Origin: Clostridiales bacterium
Lineage (GTDB): Bacteria; Bacillota; Clostridia; Oscillospirales; Acutalibacteraceae
Length of the DNA stretch: 8,926 bases
Direction of reading: 5' to 3'
Assembly (NCBI GenBank): GCA_012511485.1
Contig: JAAZFZ010000218.1
Coordinates: forward strand, 1 to 8,926
The notes under the pieces are model-generated. The model saw only the letters and a list, made by a program, of their open reading frames with translations, had not been told where the DNA came from and made no database searches. Shown here piece after piece: positions 6,802 through 8,926 of this stretch; positions within the stretch are counted from its first letter, which is position 1, and each line of letters begins with the position of its first letter. The position numbers and the translations under genes are program-made.

Positions 6802-6827
6802 CACGGGCGACCTGAGGCCGCCCTGTG
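6802..6827 (-). terminator. Probable leaky terminator between SDR gene and typA
   Basis: On the minus strand GGGCG and CGCCC form a stem around a small inner CC/GG pairing, and outer CAC/GTG pairing extends it with one bulged base. ATTTTTATTT follows shortly after. Placed 20 bases after the SDR stop. With no clear typA promoter behind it, it may only reduce, not stop, transcription into typA. Confidence 0.5.
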
Positions 6828-6846
6828 CAAGCTGATAAACGAGAGC

Positions 6847-7857
6847 TTATTCGCTCTTCATTTCGACAAGCTCCTGTTTGCCCGTGTAAGCATCGACAGA
6901 GAGCTTGACAGAGTCAAAAATGGCTGCCTTAATATCGTCGGCTTGTGCTCCGAGTTCAACCGACCACTTTTTATCAATAAACGTGTTCATGCACATGATA
7001 TCCGCAAGGTCAACAGGGTTTATGCCGGGCTCGAGATTGTTTTCCTTATACTCTTTTGCGAGCTTAGCTCCGTATAGCCTGAACATCCATTTCGGTATAT
7101 GGATTATCCTCCTGCCGGGGACGCCCATTGCGGCATGAACGATTGTCAGAAAATTATCCCATGAGAGGTTGTAGTAGCCTATCGGGTAGGCGTTGGCTCC
7201 CTTGTTCTTTTCGGCTGCTCCGACTATTGTCTGCGCAACCTGACGGACAGTGAGCATGGCTGTTCCGCCCTTGGGGTACATCGTTATCTTGCCCATATTT
7301 GAAAGCTGTTGGATAAGGATTACCCAAACGGGCTTTCTGCCGGGCTGAGTTCCGAAAATATAGGGCAACTCAAGCACCGCAACATCCATGTTTTCGTCAG
7401 CAAGCGAAAGGGCCGCCTCCTCCTGGTCAATTCTGCTACGGATATACGGGTGCTTGCTGTAGAGCTCCATTTCGGGGAATTCCTTTGCAAAATAGCTAAA
7501 GTAGGAGCCGAGAATAACGGAGTTTTTAATCCCGCTCGCTTTTGCAAGGGAAATAAGCCTTTTTACGGGCTCAATGTTATATTTTCTATATGCTTCATAG
7601 ACGGGCGGAGCAAATTCAACCCTTTCATCAACGCCTGCGGCAAAAACAAAACAGTCGCACCCGCTCATCATTGCCATGATATCCTTATCTGCCATGTCAA
7701 GGTAGTTGCCGAACTCAAGCTCCATTTCCTCTGGTATAGGAGCACCTTCCGGCAGAGGAGGCAGTGCTATTGATTTAACCTTGTGGCCCCTGTCAATAAA
7801 AATCTGTGCTGCAGCGCAGCCGAGAAGCCCTGTTCCGCCAATCATAAAAACTTTCAT
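6847..7857 (-). CDS. Atypical extended SDR, NAD(P)-dependent epimerase/dehydratase-like
   Basis: A cytoplasmic Rossmann-fold protein of 336 residues from the preferred start. The N-terminus MKVFMIGGTGLLGCAAAQIF carries the GxxGxxG cofactor motif of extended SDRs (7-13), followed by a turn and FVFAAGVDERVEFAPP at the usual second cofactor site. In the active-site region the normal YxxxK reads Y138-IRS-R142, so the catalytic Lys is replaced by Arg. It may bind NAD(P) but act as an isomerase, reductase with altered chemistry, or sensor. The C-terminal part (YYNLSWDNFLTIVHAAMG, then PKWMFRLYGAKLAKEY) matches the substrate side of nucleoside-diphosphate-sugar epimerase-like proteins. The substrate cannot be named. 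The ATG at 7857 has AGGAGG 6 bases upstream; the ATG at 7860 is too close. Strongest promoter of the window lies ahead of it, and typA and ribF follow. Confidence 0.88.
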   Translation of the reverse strand: MKVFMIGGTGLLGCAAAQIFIDRGHKVKSIALPPLPEGAPIPEEMELEFGNYLDMADKDIMAMMSGCDCFVFAAGVDERVEFAPPVYEAYRKYNIEPVKRLISLAKASGIKNSVILGSYFSYFAKEFPEMELYSKHPYIRSRIDQEEAALSLADENMDVAVLELPYIFGTQPGRKPVWVILIQQLSNMGKITMYPKGGTAMLTVRQVAQTIVGAAEKNKGANAYPIGYYNLSWDNFLTIVHAAMGVPGRRIIHIPKWMFRLYGAKLAKEYKENNLEPGINPVDLADIMCMNTFIDKKWSVELGAQADDIKAAIFDSVKLSVDAYTGKQELVEMKSE

Positions 7858-7863
7858 CATTAT

Positions 7864-7869
7864 CCTCCT
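7864..7869 (-). promoter_or_regulatory. Consensus ribosome binding site of the SDR gene
   Basis: AGGAGG on the minus strand, 6 bases before the ATG at 7857. It rules out the longer reading from a TTG at 7956, which would begin on the -35 box of the promoter. Confidence 0.8.
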
Positions 7870-7927
7870 TCTGTGTATGCAATTACAATCATTCGCGCCG
7901 AAAGAAATAGTTTTTTGAATGCAATAT

Positions 7928-7956
7928 ATTTTACTACATAATAGTAAATCCGTCAA
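7928..7956 (-). promoter_or_regulatory. Strong sigma-A promoter for the SDR-typA-ribF group
   Basis: Minus strand: -35 TTGACG (7956-7951), exactly 17 bases, -10 TAAAAT (7933-7928). The transcript would start near 7921, giving a leader of about 63 bases before the SDR gene. Each box differs from consensus at one position only. It is the best promoter candidate for the whole three-gene group. Confidence 0.75.
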
Positions 7957-7990
7957 ATTATTTCTTCGTTTTATGGTTTTTTATGCAAAT

Positions 7991-8026
7991 GCAGGGGTCT
8001 TCCAAAATATATCCGGAAGCCCCTGC
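7991..8026. terminator. Terminator-like hairpin after the 60-residue protein gene
   Basis: GCAGGGG pairs with CCCCTGC and, past one bulged T, CTTCC pairs with GGAAG, leaving an 11-base loop. It stands 24 bases after the minus-strand stop at 8051. T-rich sequence follows on the plus strand (TGTTATTCCTTTATTTG) rather than the minus strand, where the only known upstream gene is, so direction and strength are uncertain. Confidence 0.55.
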
Positions 8027-8050
8027 TGTTATTCCTTTATTTGTTGGCTA

Positions 8051-8233
8051 TTATAAATCGTCCGCATCCTGAACAGGCTGATAGTCGTCCTCCTCAAATG
8101 CGTCATAAGGCGTGCCCGTATAACTGCCCAAGGTGTCGGAGGGATTAAATTCCACGGATGCCTCCCACAGCCCAATGATATCGTTGACCGGTTTTGCGTT
8201 TCCTGAATATTTATCTTTTTTTCTTTTTTTCAT
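8051..8233 (-). CDS. Small basic-to-acidic hypothetical protein, 60 residues
   Basis: I do not assign a function. The protein has a strongly basic head (MKKRKKDKY), a middle segment NDIIGLWEASVEFNPSDTLGSYTGTPYD, and a strongly acidic tail (EEDDYQPVQDADDL). There is no signal peptide, membrane helix or cysteine, and its Gly, Pro and Asp content suggests it is largely disordered. I have an unverified impression that short proteins ending in a QDADDL-like tail recur in Clostridia. The start is supported by GGAGG 7 bases before the ATG, and composition agrees with a real coding gene. A TATAAT -10 box at 8289-8294 on the minus strand could start its transcript near 8282, though the -35 is weak. 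It is divergent from mltG with a 105-base shared gap, so a link to cell-wall growth is possible but only inferred. Confidence 0.75.
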   Translation of the reverse strand: MKKRKKDKYSGNAKPVNDIIGLWEASVEFNPSDTLGSYTGTPYDAFEEDDYQPVQDADDL

Positions 8234-8288
8234 TCCAATACCTCCACGAAATATGATGCATATCAGCCATAACCAGCCGACATTAATT

Positions 8289-8294
8289 ATTATA
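8289..8294 (-). promoter_or_regulatory. Candidate -10 box of the 60-residue protein gene
   Basis: Perfect TATAAT on the minus strand with no recognisable -35 at 16-18 bases. The leader would be about 49 bases and contains the GGAGG site. Confidence 0.4.
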
Positions 8295-8304
8295 TCTTTT
8301 GGTG

Positions 8305-8332
8305 TTGAAAAAATACCCGGATGTGTTAAAAT
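8305..8332 (+). promoter_or_regulatory. Extended -10 promoter of mltG, predicted leaderless start
   Basis: Plus strand: -35 TTGAAA (8305-8310), 16-base spacer, extended -10 TGT plus TAAAAT (8324-8332). Counting seven bases from the end of the -10 puts +1 at 8339, the A of the mltG ATG. No Shine-Dalgarno sequence lies between promoter and start. Confidence 0.65.
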
Positions 8333-8338
8333 AATGGC

Positions 8339-8926
8339 ATGAAAAAGAATTTAAAAATAATTTTAATAGCTGTAATTGTTTCGGTTTCGTTATTATCCGC
8401 CGCCGTATTAACCGCCCCCTATCTTGGCAGGGTCTTCCGGCACTTGGCAAAGAATGAAACAACGCTACCCGCCGTGCAAACGGTGCGTGTAACCTTCCCG
8501 GAGGGCCTTACAGTGCGCCAAACTGCCCTGAAGCTTGAGGAAAACGGCGTTTGCTCCGCTCAGGATTTTATTGAAGCCGCAAACTCTCCCGCTCTTTCGG
8601 ACGAGCTTTGGGAATTTGAAAACCCGCAGGGCAGGGCATACCTGCTCGAGGGCTACATCTTCCCCGACACTTATGATTTTTATGTCGGTGAGGATGCACA
8701 GAGTGTCCTTAACAGGTTTCTTAATAATTTCAAATTAAAATTCAACGATGAATTGCGCTCAAGGGTAAAAGAGCTTGGCTTTTCAACGGATGAAATAATA
8801 ACACTCGCCTCTGTTATTCAGAAAGAGGCAAGCGTCCACAGTGAAATGGGGAAGGTTTCTTCAGTTTTGCACAACAGGCTCAAAAGCAATGCCTATCCAC
8901 GCCTTCAGTGTGACGCCACAATAAGC
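8339..8926 (+). CDS. mltG: Endolytic murein transglycosylase MltG (YceG-like), N-terminal part
   Basis: A membrane-anchored lytic transglycosylase that cuts nascent glycan strands outside the membrane and is thought to end their elongation. The window holds the first 196 residues, cut in frame by the right edge. Residues 5-28 form a signal-anchor helix after a short basic head (MKKNLK). A LysM-like region spans about 48-82 (VRVTFPEGLTVRQTALKLEENGVCSAQDFIEAA). The catalytic domain then shows LEGYIFPDTYDF (103-114), ASVIQKEA (157-164) with the family's catalytic Glu as E163, VLHNRL (176-181) and LQCDATIS at the cut. A stop codon lies four codons upstream in frame, so the ATG at 8339 is the first available start. 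It has no Shine-Dalgarno site, unlike every other gene here. Divergent from the 60-residue protein gene. Confidence 0.95.
   Translation, partial: MKKNLKIILIAVIVSVSLLSAAVLTAPYLGRVFRHLAKNETTLPAVQTVRVTFPEGLTVRQTALKLEENGVCSAQDFIEAANSPALSDELWEFENPQGRAYLLEGYIFPDTYDFYVGEDAQSVLNRFLNNFKLKFNDELRSRVKELGFSTDEIITLASVIQKEASVHSEMGKVSSVLHNRLKSNAYPRLQCDATIS

Noticed and set aside
7309..7773. A 154-codon plus-strand frame inside the SDR gene
   Set aside because: Antisense to a clear coding gene, with no ribosome site or recognisable protein features.
7857..7956. Longer SDR protein starting from TTG at 7956
   Set aside because: The start falls on the -35 box of a strong promoter, while AGGAGG precedes the ATG at 7857, right before the GxxGxxG strand.
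1..8926. CRISPR array, insertion sequence, prophage, rRNA or tRNA
   Set aside because: No regularly spaced repeats, no transposase, integrase or phage gene, and no cloverleaf or rRNA-like stretch was seen by eye on either strand.

Overview
The window looks like ordinary chromosome from a low-to-mid G+C Gram-positive of the class Clostridia, probably near Oscillospiraceae/Ruminococcaceae. The reasons are strong purine-rich Shine-Dalgarno sites (AGGAGG, GGGGGAG), use of TTG and GTG starts, sigma-A type promoters, and a clostridial gene set (typA, ribF, mltG and a CapD-type glycan locus). The taxonomic call is inference, not a database match. I see no rRNA, tRNA, insertion sequence, CRISPR array or phage gene.

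Layout. (1) Positions 1-3130, minus strand: the start of a surface-glycan (capsule, exopolysaccharide or protein-glycosylation) operon. It runs from a promoter at 3102-3130 through a membrane-anchored CapD/PglF-type nucleotide-sugar 4,6-dehydratase and a small PglC-type phosphoglycosyl transferase to a family-4 glycosyltransferase cut by the window edge. A near-perfect inverted repeat fills the spacer between the -35 and -10 boxes and is a good operator candidate. (2) Positions 3147-3986: a divergent pair, a stand-alone AraC-type DNA-binding protein on the minus strand and an unrecognised 103-residue beta-rich protein on the plus strand, with matching inverted arms lying on both promoters. (3) Positions 3995-7956: a minus-strand group reading atypical SDR, then typA, then ribF, started by a strong promoter at 7928-7956 and closed by a perfect GC-rich bidirectional terminator at 3995-4027. 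(4) Positions 7991-8926: a hairpin, a 60-residue basic-to-acidic small protein on the minus strand, and a divergent mltG cut by the right edge. The mltG promoter places the predicted transcript start on the A of the ATG, so its mRNA may be leaderless.

How they fit together. CapD-type enzyme, PglC-type transferase and GT4 form a logical series: make a 4-keto-6-deoxy UDP-sugar, load a sugar phosphate on undecaprenyl phosphate, and add the next sugar. MltG cuts nascent peptidoglycan, so both ends of the window concern the cell envelope. TypA (ribosome-associated GTPase) and RibF (FMN/FAD synthesis) are housekeeping functions. I see no clearly new system. The most interesting items are the operator-like repeat, the possibly leaderless mltG, the unrecognised small protein beside the solo AraC domain, and the SDR whose catalytic Lys is replaced by Arg.
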